Shown here one piece after another: positions 37,674 to 45,153 of a DNA stretch of 64,000 bases. Below the pieces are notes generated by a model, which searched no databases, was not told the DNA's origin, and was given only the letters and a program-made list of their open reading frames with translations. A program made the translations under genes and the position numbers. The stretch's first letter is position 1. Every line of letters begins with the position of its first letter. The stretch lies in the NCBI RefSeq assembly GCF_014648315.1, contig NZ_BMQW01000005.1:62001-126000 (forward strand). Reading direction: 5' to 3'. This DNA comes from Shewanella ulleungensis (GTDB lineage Bacteria; Pseudomonadota; Gammaproteobacteria; Enterobacterales; Shewanellaceae).

Positions 37674-37935
37674 GAGTGACATTCCATCTTAGTTAAAATG
37701 AGCACAATACCGTGGCCTGATTTTTTCGACAGAGTGAATCCCCCGCATTTATGGCACCTTAATGGCAGCACTAGGCCAAACAACGGTATTAACATCGGTG
37801 TAATAGTGTCATCTTAGTCTTTTACATTTATTCGATAAACGGGGTAATCTTTAATATACTTTCGCAAAAACGTGGATAATAAAATCAAGTGATAGCTTAA
37901 ACTGTAAAAAATCACTTGAGCTAAGAGGAAACAAT

Positions 37936-38901
37936 ATGAAGATGGCAGATTTACGGGTAGTGATAAAAATCGCAGAGCTTCAATCTATCACGGCCGCTGC
38001 GAATCAACTCGATATCAGCTCATCTGCAGCTAGTATTGCGTTAAAACGCATTGAAAACGAAGTTGGCGCCGCGTTATTTGTTCGCACCACGAGGCAATTA
38101 CGTTTGTCTTCTGAGGGGGAGCGCTATCTTCCGTTATGCCAGCAGGCGCTGGATTTATTACAGCAAGGCCAACAGGCAATTAACGACGAACGCCAATCCA
38201 TCAATGGTGAGGTTCGTATGGCGATGTCGTCTGAAATGGGCCGCAACCTCATGCGCGACTTGTTAAATGATGTATTAGCGCACCATCCAGATGTGACTTT
38301 ACGTCTGCATGTTAGTGATACCCAAGTTGATTTTTATCGTGATTGCGTTGATGTAGCGCTACGAGCAATGATTGCAGGCGCGGCAGACGAGTCGAATTTT
38401 TATGGTTTTAAAATCTGTAACATCCCACATTTTTTATGTGCTTCGCCTCAATACCTCGCCAAACACGGCACACCAACTAATCCAAGCGAACTCATGGAAC
38501 ACAATGCATTACTTTATAAGTTGTATAAGGTGACCCATGACAGCTGGTTGTTACTTCATGGCGACCAAGAGCATAAAATTAAGATGATCAGTAATCGGGC
38601 GTGTAACGATGGCGATCTGGTGCGCCGCTGGTGTGTTGACGGTGTTGGCATTGCAAAAAAATCAGCTATTGATGTCGCCCAAGACATGCTCGCTGGACGA
38701 CTACAAAGAGTAATGCCAGATTACCAAATCCCAGTGACAGAATTATGGTTAGTATTACCGAGCAGGCAGATGATCACACCCGCTATCCGTTTGATCCGCG
38801 ATGAGCTAAAACAAAAAATTAATGGGTTGAGAGCAGAACTCGTTGAAAACCATATTCTAGCCGAACACGAGTGGCCAACTGATGATTCAATTGTAGGTTG
38901 A
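37936..38901 (+). CDS. LysR-family transcriptional regulator
   Basis: 321 aa. N-terminal winged helix-turn-helix (LRVVIKIAELQSITAAANQLDISSSAASIALKRIE region, residues 5-60), linker helix, and a type-2 periplasmic-binding effector domain. AGAGGA precedes ATG. It is divergent from the DUF4437 gene over 262 bp, the usual arrangement of a LysR regulator and its target. Confidence 0.92.
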   Translation: MKMADLRVVIKIAELQSITAAANQLDISSSAASIALKRIENEVGAALFVRTTRQLRLSSEGERYLPLCQQALDLLQQGQQAINDERQSINGEVRMAMSSEMGRNLMRDLLNDVLAHHPDVTLRLHVSDTQVDFYRDCVDVALRAMIAGAADESNFYGFKICNIPHFLCASPQYLAKHGTPTNPSELMEHNALLYKLYKVTHDSWLLLHGDQEHKIKMISNRACNDGDLVRRWCVDGVGIAKKSAIDVAQDMLAGRLQRVMPDYQIPVTELWLVLPSRQMITPAIRLIRDELKQKINGLRAELVENHILAEHEWPTDDSIVG

Positions 38902-38934
38902 TTTATCACTGTTGTGCGTAGAAAATAACGCCTA

Positions 38935-38982
38935 GTTAAAGTAATAGTTAAAGCAATTGTTAATGTGATAGTCAAAGCGATA
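38935..38982 (+). repeat. Four degenerate 12-bp tandem repeats
   Basis: GTTAAAGTAATA, GTTAAAGCAATT, GTTAATGTGATA and GTCAAAGCGATA in direct succession between the LysR gene and the dCMP deaminase gene. Confidence 0.85.
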
Positions 38983-39007
38983 AATAACGCATAGGAACAG
39001 CAATAAG

Positions 39008-39442
39008 ATGATGACAAAATGGGCGATACGTTTTTTACAAATGGCCGAGTTAGTAGCATCTTGGAGTAAAGATCCCTCCACCCGAGTTGGCGCGGTAATC
39101 ACCGAAAATAATCGCATCGTCTCGCTAGGCTTTAACGGTTACCCTCACGGAATATCAGACAGCGCCGAAACCGATAACCGTGAAATGAAACTGCTCAAAA
39201 CGCTCCATGCAGAAGAAAACGCCATATTGCATGCCAAACGAGATCTCAGTAGTTGTGAGATTTGGGTGACACACTTTCCTTGCCCAAACTGCGCTGCCAA
39301 GATTATCCAAACTGGATTACGTGCAGTACATAGCCCAAAACCCAACGACGATTTTTTGTCACGCTGGGGCGATAAAATTAAAGTTAGCGAAGATATGTTT
39401 GAGCAGGCAGGCGTGCAAGTCGATTGGATGCAAGTCGATTAA
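39008..39442 (+). CDS. dCMP deaminase-family protein
   Basis: 144 aa zinc-dependent cytidine/deoxycytidylate deaminase fold. Zinc and proton-shuttle residues are in LHAEENAILHA (HAE) and FPCPNCAAKII (PCxxC). Early residues SKDPSTRVGAVI and FNGYP are typical of dCMP deaminases, which yield dUMP for thymidylate synthesis. Two ATGs (39008, 39011) are possible. Followed by repeats rather than an operon partner. Confidence 0.88.
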   Translation: MMTKWAIRFLQMAELVASWSKDPSTRVGAVITENNRIVSLGFNGYPHGISDSAETDNREMKLLKTLHAEENAILHAKRDLSSCEIWVTHFPCPNCAAKIIQTGLRAVHSPKPNDDFLSRWGDKIKVSEDMFEQAGVQVDWMQVD

Positions 39443-39454
39443 CCCTATTTTTCA

Positions 39455-39618
39455 ACGTCGTTCCGGCAATGCCGTTAAGCCGGAATCCAGGTGTTTGCTT
39501 TTTGCATTATTGACCATTGCCAATTCCTAACGCTTCGAAACAACAAAGACTGAACAATATAACGTTATTATTAGCAATGACTTGCAGGTTCACTTGAGGC
39601 TAACCCTAACGTCGTTCC
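39455..39618 (+). repeat. Left repeat block flanking the toxin-antitoxin segment
   Basis: Contains the TTCCGGC/GCCGGAA palindrome with CCAGGTG (39461-39493), CAACAAAGACTGAACAAT (39541-39558), and GGTTCACTTGAGGCT followed by CCTAACGTCGTTCC (39587-39618). All three modules recur at 41127-41264 in a different order. The rest of the 39443-39746 gap holds the toxin-antitoxin promoter. Confidence 0.8.
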
Positions 39619-39707
39619 CGTTAGAGCTACAGACTTTCAATAAAATAGGGCAAATTTCAACCACAAAAGTTTGTAATTTAATTGATTGTCATGTGACCTC
39701 GCGCTAA

Positions 39708-39729
39708 CATGTACAAATAAACGTACATG
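39708..39729 (+). promoter_or_regulatory. Operator palindrome upstream of yefM-like antitoxin
   Basis: CATGTAC-N8-GTACATG, a perfect 7-bp inverted repeat including TGTACA, the core word bound by YefM in E. coli. It lies 17 bp before the antitoxin start codon. Confidence 0.75.
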
Positions 39730-39746
39730 AACAGTTTGGAGTTAAC

Positions 39747-39998
39747 ATGGATGCGATAAGCTATACATCAGCTAGAGCAAATTTAGCAAATACAATGGCG
39801 AATGTTTGTAATGATCACGCCCCGATTATTATTACTCGTAAAAGTGAGGCACCTGTCGTTATGATCTCTTTAGAAGACTATAACGCAATGCAAGAAACGA
39901 CCTATTTACTTCGTTCACCAACTAATGCGCGCGAACTTTTAGAATCTATTGCCGAACTTGAAGCAGGTAATGGAACTGAAAGAAAGCTAATAGAATGA
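39747..39998 (+). CDS. yefM: Type II antitoxin, Phd/YefM family
   Basis: 83 aa. The N-terminal Phd/YefM DNA-binding fold is ISYTSARANLANTMANV and the PVVMISLEDYNAMQETTYLL strand-helix region is typical; the C-terminal acidic tail (ELEAGNGTERKLIE) would wrap the toxin. GGAG precedes ATG. Its stop overlaps the toxin start by 4 bp. Confidence 0.93.
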   Translation: MDAISYTSARANLANTMANVCNDHAPIIITRKSEAPVVMISLEDYNAMQETTYLLRSPTNARELLESIAELEAGNGTERKLIE

Positions 39999-40255
39999 AG
40001 TTAACTTTTTCAACCAACGCCTGGGAGCAATATCTATATTGGCAAACGACAGATAAAAAGGTACTTAAACGTATTAATCTGTTAATTAAAGATATTCAAC
40101 GGACTCCAACAGAAGGTATTGGAAAACCAGAACCACTTAAACACGGTTTGTCAGGTTACTGGTCTAGACGAATTAATGATGAACACAGAATCGTATACAA
40201 ACCCCAAAATGATACCATCCTGATTGCACAACTACGTTACCATTACGGTACATAG
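39995..40255 (+). CDS. yoeB: Type II toxin, Txe/YoeB family
   Basis: 86 aa RelE-superfamily ribosome-dependent mRNA interferase. Family features: AWEQYLYWQTTDKK, GIGKPEPLKHGLSGYWSRRINDEHRIVYK with catalytic Arg and Glu/His candidates, and the C-terminal RYHYG (H and Y near the end). It cleaves mRNA in the ribosomal A site when free of antitoxin. Intact and the normal length, so probably functional. Confidence 0.94.
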   Translation: MKLTFSTNAWEQYLYWQTTDKKVLKRINLLIKDIQRTPTEGIGKPEPLKHGLSGYWSRRINDEHRIVYKPQNDTILIAQLRYHYGT

Positions 40256-40307
40256 ATGCTTTAGCGCTGGATTAGTGGTTCGAATGCTCAATGGGTGCCA
40301 TTAATGG

Positions 40308-40622
40308 TTAACCATTGCCAGTAAACTTGTTTTCCATTGAAATTAACGCGGCAAGAATACCACTAACAATAAATGCAACAATGCCAAAGCTAAATATCAT
40401 TCCAGCAAAGGCATAGAAACCGGGTGAATGATCAGCCCCTAAGATCATTAGTCCATTTTCTAGTGGTATTGGTTCTGTTGTTTTTCCAAAAAAGAAACCA
40501 TAACCAGCAGAAAACAAGGAAACGACGATGGCTAAACAACCACAAATAGCAATCAGCCTAGCGGCAAAAAGTAACAAGCCTAAGTTATTAGTTTGAATGT
40601 TTGAAAATGGGTAGAATTTCAT
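40308..40622 (-). CDS. Small membrane protein, unknown
   Basis: 104 aa with two strong hydrophobic helices (LIAICGCLAIVVSLFSAGYGF and FSFGIVAFIVSGILAAL). AAGGA lies 5 nt before ATG. Not recognised. It is convergent with the toxin and inside the segment flanked by direct repeats. Confidence 0.6.
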   Translation of the reverse strand: MKFYPFSNIQTNNLGLLLFAARLIAICGCLAIVVSLFSAGYGFFFGKTTEPIPLENGLMILGADHSPGFYAFAGMIFSFGIVAFIVSGILAALISMENKFTGNG

Positions 40623-40800
40623 ACAAGTCCTTTGTAATTTTATGACTTACAGATAAGTATACTCAGCAAAGCCAGTCCGTTAACTTATTCATTAGTGTCA
40701 TCCTACATCTGCTATCTTATTGTTGTAAAGCAATAAAATCGCAGGGTTAGAACAAACCGAATTTACATAATTATTTTAACAATAGCTGCTCGGTAAATGA

Positions 40801-41028
40801 TTATTGGCGGGATAATTTCATTTTATTGATGGTTCTAACTAACCCAGATACACCGCAAATACCTGAACAGATTAGCCCGATTTGAAAAGGACTAACAGAG
40901 TTGAATCTAAAATCATTTGAATAGGCAACAAGCCCCAATAAATGACCAGACTGAAAAAGACCTACCAGTGCTGCGGTTGAAAAAACGCCTAACCAAAACC
41001 AATTATAAAATCTTTCTTGAAGTATCAT
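40801..41028 (-). CDS. Small membrane protein, unknown
   Basis: 75 aa, two predicted helices (WLGVFSTAALVGLFQSGHLLG and FQIGLICSGICGVSGLV). AAGGA precedes ATG 41028. No family recognised; also within the repeat-flanked segment. Confidence 0.55.
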   Translation of the reverse strand: MILQERFYNWFWLGVFSTAALVGLFQSGHLLGLVAYSNDFRFNSVSPFQIGLICSGICGVSGLVRTINKMKLSRQ

Positions 41029-41126
41029 AACGCTTCCTTGCCTCTTTAAAACTAACGATTAAATATCGTTGGCTATCATGTTTGTAATCCATTATGTCAA
41101 CAATAGGTGTCATGTTTAATGCGATA

Positions 41127-41264
41127 CAACAAAGACTGAACAATGTATCATGATAATTAGCAAAGGCTAATATTCACTCTGCGACTCTTAAAAATGATTT
41201 GCTGGTTCACTTGAGGCTGAACCTAACGTCGTTCCGGCAATGCGGTTGAGCCGGAATCCAGGTG
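41127..41264 (+). repeat. Right repeat block flanking the toxin-antitoxin segment
   Basis: Carries CAACAAAGACTGAACAAT (41127-41144), GGTTCACTTGAGGCT with CCTAACGTCGTTCC (41204-41235) and the TTCCGGC/GCCGGAA palindrome with CCAGGTG. It is in the same orientation as the left block. The 41029-41329 gap has no gene. Confidence 0.8.
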
Positions 41265-41329
41265 CTTGGCTAAAATATGGAGCAAAGCGGAACCGAGCCA
41301 ACAATAACGAATCCGGCTTAAAAATCTTG

Positions 41330-41812
41330 TTACTGCACTATTTTAAGGATCTTATTTTTATGTCCATCAAACACATAATCAATTGAAACGCACTGGCCAT
41401 TTTTAATGAAATTATCGTTATGCAACTTTCCATGAAAATAGGGGCCGACATCATAATTACTGTAACTAAACTCAACGTCTTTAATAACGAATGACTCAAT
41501 TAGCGTACCAGGCTTTGGGGTTTGTTGTTCATAGTGACTTATACAACCTTTAACTTGCTTAAACTCTTTTTTTTCAACGATATTAATTACTTCGACTTTA
41601 TCTAAATAGTTAAAGATTTCACTTAACGTTACAAACAGACATACGCAAAAAAAAGCTTTAACCAACGTTTCTCTTTTTATCTTTGTTACATCTGAGGCTA
41701 CTTGAGATATAACAGGAAATTGAAGTACAAAAAACAATACTACAAAAAAAGGGATTAGACCTAAGAAATGGTCAATACCCGGGTTTATTGGTGGTTCAAA
41801 ATAAACACTCAA
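41330..41812 (-). CDS. Membrane-anchored protein, unknown
   Basis: Up to 160 aa with two N-terminal hydrophobic segments (GLIPFFVVLFFVLQFPVI; TLVKAFFCVCLFVTLSEIF) and a soluble C-terminal domain containing CISHYEQQ and ISIDYVFDGHKNKILKIV-like strands. The only start giving full length is TTG without a clear ribosome-binding site, so the N-terminus is uncertain. Not recognised. Confidence 0.5.
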   Translation of the reverse strand: MSVYFEPPINPGIDHFLGLIPFFVVLFFVLQFPVISQVASDVTKIKRETLVKAFFCVCLFVTLSEIFNYLDKVEVINIVEKKEFKQVKGCISHYEQQTPKPGTLIESFVIKDVEFSYSNYDVGPYFHGKLHNDNFIKNGQCVSIDYVFDGHKNKILKIVQ

Positions 41813-42231
41813 CTTTCACTAGTCCAAAGAGCCTGCAGAATGACTCGTGTTAACATTTATTTTGATTAATGCATCAACACTATCTGAGCTCATAATGTTA
41901 TTCAATCAAAACTCATTTCAACTGTACACAAAAATAATATAACTAGCTTAAAGGTTAATGTAATGGCGGGAGCAGAATATAGAGAAGCGATTTTACCCAC
42001 GCAAATTTAGCCATTTTTATGTATCTAGCAAACAAACGGCGTACTTCCAGTGGTTCGCAACAATAAGCGCTTTGGTTTTTTCGTTCGAGATGAGTTTCGT
42101 CAGAATAAATGTTATTGAGTTAGCAGCCAATCTAAAGTGTTCATCACATTTGACTATAATTAATAGCGCCGTTAACTTGAATACTACAAAGTTCATCACA
42201 AACGATGACGCATCAACCCAAAGGAAACCAC
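41813..42231. other. Gap of about 420 bp without a convincing gene
   Basis: AT-rich. It has a TATAAT at 42155-42160 that could be the -10 box of the phosphatase gene, though no good -35 is seen. Short open frames on both strands are weak. Confidence 0.4.
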
Positions 42232-42810
42232 ATGAATACACCACAAGGTTTTAACCTACTGTCCACCAGCATATTAATGTGCAGTTTATTTTTCAGCGTG
42301 GGAGTGTTCAGTGCGGAGGTGTTAGGTGTAGTGAGTACGGCAATTATCGACACCAGCAAACTGGGTGATATAAAAGCGGTTAAATTTAATAACCCACAAG
42401 TGATGACCTCGGGTTTACCCACAGAGCCGCAATTTGCACAACTCGCTCAGGCGGGTATAAAAACTGTGATAAACCTCATTCCTAACGACAACCCAAATGC
42501 ATTAGCCAATGAGCAGCAAATCGTCACTCAGCTCGGTATGAACTATCACAATATTAGTGTGGACTGGCAAAACCCTACCCAAGAGAATCTAGCGCAATTT
42601 TTTAGCCTAATGCAGCAAAATGGCGATGCACCAGTGTTGGTCCATTGCGCAGCTAATTACCGAGCCTCTGCCTTTTATTATTTGTATCAGACCAGTCAAA
42701 ATACCGCGCCGTCTATGGCCGAGGCACTGACACCCTGGGGCGACTTACAACAAAGCTTTGCAGAATACCCACAGTGGCAAAAATTGATAGAAGACGTACA
42801 AGCTCAATAA
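42232..42810 (+). CDS. Exported protein-tyrosine-phosphatase-like protein (CX4R loop)
   Basis: About 192 aa with a signal peptide (LLSTSILMCSLFFSVGVFSA). The phosphatase P-loop is VLVHCAANYRASAFYYLY, with four residues between Cys and Arg rather than five, as in the DUF442/BLH-type branch. A candidate general-acid region precedes it (PTQENLAQFFSLM). It could dephosphorylate or otherwise process a periplasmic substrate. AAGGA lies 6 nt before ATG 42232. Confidence 0.8.
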   Translation: MNTPQGFNLLSTSILMCSLFFSVGVFSAEVLGVVSTAIIDTSKLGDIKAVKFNNPQVMTSGLPTEPQFAQLAQAGIKTVINLIPNDNPNALANEQQIVTQLGMNYHNISVDWQNPTQENLAQFFSLMQQNGDAPVLVHCAANYRASAFYYLYQTSQNTAPSMAEALTPWGDLQQSFAEYPQWQKLIEDVQAQ

Positions 42811-42909
42811 CATATTAGTGCATAAATCGATAATATTGATGGTACGATAATCTTGTTAAAATTTCAGGAACATCATGTACCTAACGTTTGTTTTAAGGAA
42901 AAAACAACT

Positions 42910-43584
42910 ATGTTGAAATCGATTGTCGTCTTTATTTGTGTTTTATTTTTAACTTACTTTTGCTACTCATATTTTAATCAACAAGATAATAAATCTATTA
43001 TTCTGCCAAATGTCGCGTCTTCAATAAGCTCTGAGACACAAACTTCATCAAGTAATATACCGAATATAAGTAATGAGATAATCGCAGAAGCACCCAATGA
43101 TATTGAATTAAACACAAGTGTAGTCGCCGAGGATAATGAAGATTTCTTTAACCAATTTAACCATTTGACTAAGAGTCATTTTCAGAGCGCTGAACAGTTA
43201 ACATCAGGTTTCATAAATGAAGATGGTGAGGTGTCTAAAGCTGCTCTAGAGGATTCATTTAAAGTGAGTGATTTTGATGAGTTCATTACGAAAGTTGATG
43301 CCATAGAAAAATCAGAAAATGCTGCAATACGTGAAGCCACTTTAGCTCAAAATTTATATCAGTTAGAAGATATTCAAGTTTATTCTGAACGTTATTCTTG
43401 CGCAGGAAAAATCTGTTTAGTGTCTTTTAACTTTGATGGTAATGATGAAAACACTGCAGAATTGTCTAAATTTACTGACAACTATTCCTTTACCAATATC
43501 ACTGAAGGTGAAAATGGCGTTAAGCAATTTAAAGCTGTTTACATTGAAACAGATGACCCATCTACTCTCAGCCTGAGCTACTAG
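42910..43584 (+). CDS. Membrane-anchored periplasmic protein, unknown
   Basis: About 224 aa: one N-terminal anchor (SIVVFICVLFLTYFCYSYF), a Ser/Thr/Asn-rich linker, then a helical and beta domain with a possible disulfide (YSCAGKICLVSF). AAGGA lies 10 nt before ATG 42910. No family recognised. Its base composition is as AT-rich as the surrounding repeats. Confidence 0.55.
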   Translation: MLKSIVVFICVLFLTYFCYSYFNQQDNKSIILPNVASSISSETQTSSSNIPNISNEIIAEAPNDIELNTSVVAEDNEDFFNQFNHLTKSHFQSAEQLTSGFINEDGEVSKAALEDSFKVSDFDEFITKVDAIEKSENAAIREATLAQNLYQLEDIQVYSERYSCAGKICLVSFNFDGNDENTAELSKFTDNYSFTNITEGENGVKQFKAVYIETDDPSTLSLSY

Positions 43585-43667
43585 TAGTTTAGATTAAGTT
43601 CAATCGTTCTAAAAAATGTTATCAGAAGACATCACTGAACTTAAAGAGAAGTTATTGGGCTAAATGA

Positions 43668-43735
43668 TTCGTGTGCGTGTGCAGCAGGGATGCTGCGTTC
43701 GAGCCTATAGGGATATATTTACGGCGTCACACGAA
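43668..43735 (+). repeat. Hairpin-forming intergenic repeat
   Basis: Bounded by TTCGTGTG and CACACGAA; contains GCAGCAGGGATGCTGC and AGGGATATATTTACGGCG. I recall similar words scattered in Shewanella and Vibrio intergenic regions. A genome search is needed to count copies. Confidence 0.6.
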
Positions 43736-43782
43736 CAATGAGCTAATAGCTGACACCATTCACCTCTGCCAAACATAATAGC

Positions 43783-43881
43783 GAAGCGCCATTGAGATAG
43801 TGGCCTCTGGCCATAAATGCGTAGCATAAAAACTCACCGCAACGCTAAAGAACCCGCTTTTAAGCATTCGGGATGACGGCT
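43783..43881 (-). repeat. Inverted, diverged copy of the 36-kb intergenic unit
   Basis: GCGAAGCGCCA...TAGTGGCC..GGCCATAAA and ...AAGCATTCGGGATGACGGC correspond to the reverse complement of parts of the units at 35.9-36.7 kb. With the previous repeat it fills most of the 43585-43960 gap. Confidence 0.65.
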
Positions 43882-43960
43882 TAAAGTATAACCCTTGTAT
43901 GTAATTATATCTGACCAATGTTTGTTGTGTCTGTGTCAGTGCCAGTACAAATAATGTTAT

Positions 43961-44920
43961 CTACTGCAGCGTACTAGCCCCATTCAAATCTACTTTATAC
44001 AAAGGCGCTGGGAGCATTTCAGAAGTAATATAAATACTATTACCGTCCTGACTAAACCCTACTGCTTCGGCTTGTTTTAGTGCGGGTATAGCGATTTCCT
44101 GTGGCGTGGTTGAAAACAAGCTTAACCAATCACCAGGCGTGGCTTGAGTAAAATAAAACGCGTGGGTATAGGTTAATATCACCGCTGATAAACCATCTGC
44201 CGAGACATCCATCGCGGTGGGTTTTCCGGCAAATCCTGCCCAGGTATAAATACTGACATAATCAAGCATGGCTGTAGGCAATGGTGTTATCTCGCCTAGC
44301 CTTTGGGCTTGCTGCTTAATTTTTTCAGCAGATGAATTATTTGATCCACTTTGCTGCGTGGGTGCGATTAATGGCAACGCATATAATATCGGCAGCGCGT
44401 CACGTTTGGTCAGTAACAGTATTTTTTGTTTCGCAACATCTACAGCAATGGATTCACAGTCGTGGGCGCCATCTGGGTATGTAAATGTCATGCTCCAAAC
44501 AGGTTTGGCAGACAGATTTTTTTGACCATTGAGTAGGCTTAAATCGGGTTCTTTGATCAAATGTAACTGATACTGTGATCGCTTTGCCTGGTTATCACCC
44601 ACATCGGCTATCAATAGGTATGATTCCCCCTGGTAAACAAACGAGGCAATGTCTTCCCAATCGTTATTTTTTACACCTGTAATATTGAGCGTCGCTAATT
44701 GATTGCCTTGAGTATCAATGGCGAAAATCCTTGCCGTGTCGCCGCTGTCGTTATGTACCCACAATATTTGATCATTAATCCGCGATATCGCTAAACCACT
44801 CGCTTCATCAATAGATGGCGCAGTAATGCTACCCGCTTGGCTCATACCCGTTGGCATCGCGCAGGCACTGGTTGATATCGCTAAGATGACATATAAAAAC
44901 ACAGTAAGACGGTTGAACAT
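43961..44920 (-). CDS. Beta-propeller-like exported (lipo)protein, unknown
   Basis: About 319 aa. N-terminus FNRLTVFLYVILAISTSACAMP could be a lipoprotein signal (lipobox STSAC). The body has repeated strand blocks (ILWVHNDSGDTARIFAIDTQGNQLATLNI; SYLLIADVGDNQAKRSQYQLHLI; GFSQDGNSIYITSEML) like a phytase/NHL-type propeller. Start at ATG 44920 is preferred; a longer reading to 45049 would cross the upstream terminator. Function unknown. Confidence 0.65.
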   Translation of the reverse strand: MFNRLTVFLYVILAISTSACAMPTGMSQAGSITAPSIDEASGLAISRINDQILWVHNDSGDTARIFAIDTQGNQLATLNITGVKNNDWEDIASFVYQGESYLLIADVGDNQAKRSQYQLHLIKEPDLSLLNGQKNLSAKPVWSMTFTYPDGAHDCESIAVDVAKQKILLLTKRDALPILYALPLIAPTQQSGSNNSSAEKIKQQAQRLGEITPLPTAMLDYVSIYTWAGFAGKPTAMDVSADGLSAVILTYTHAFYFTQATPGDWLSLFSTTPQEIAIPALKQAEAVGFSQDGNSIYITSEMLPAPLYKVDLNGASTLQ

Positions 44921-45035
44921 AATGATAATTAACTCGGGCTGCAGCGACAAAAGAGAGCTGTATTCTAGCAACAATATATTGAAAAAGATTGGTAAAACAT
45001 TTCGTTCAATAAACGATACAATCACAATAAGTAAA

Positions 45036-45074
45036 ACAAAAAAGGCCACTTTCTTTGTTCCGAAGAAAGTGGCC
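45036..45074 (-). terminator. Terminator after the TonB-receptor gene
   Basis: Twelve-base-pair stem (GGCCACTTTCTT / AAGAAAGTGGCC), U run on the minus strand. About 80 bp past the receptor stop. Confidence 0.85.
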
Positions 45075-45153
45075 GTGCACGTTTTTAGTGATTGAAATGA
45101 TGAGTAAAAACCACTAAAAACCAGTACTCTTTTAATCTTGTTTATTCACGTAT

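Noticed and set aside
39620..41127. Toxin-antitoxin segment as an integron cassette or prophage remnant
   Set aside because: No attC, integrase or phage genes; only direct repeats are seen.
44921..45049. N-terminal extension of the beta-propeller-like protein
   Set aside because: It would run across the receptor terminator and puts the lipoprotein signal in the middle of the chain.
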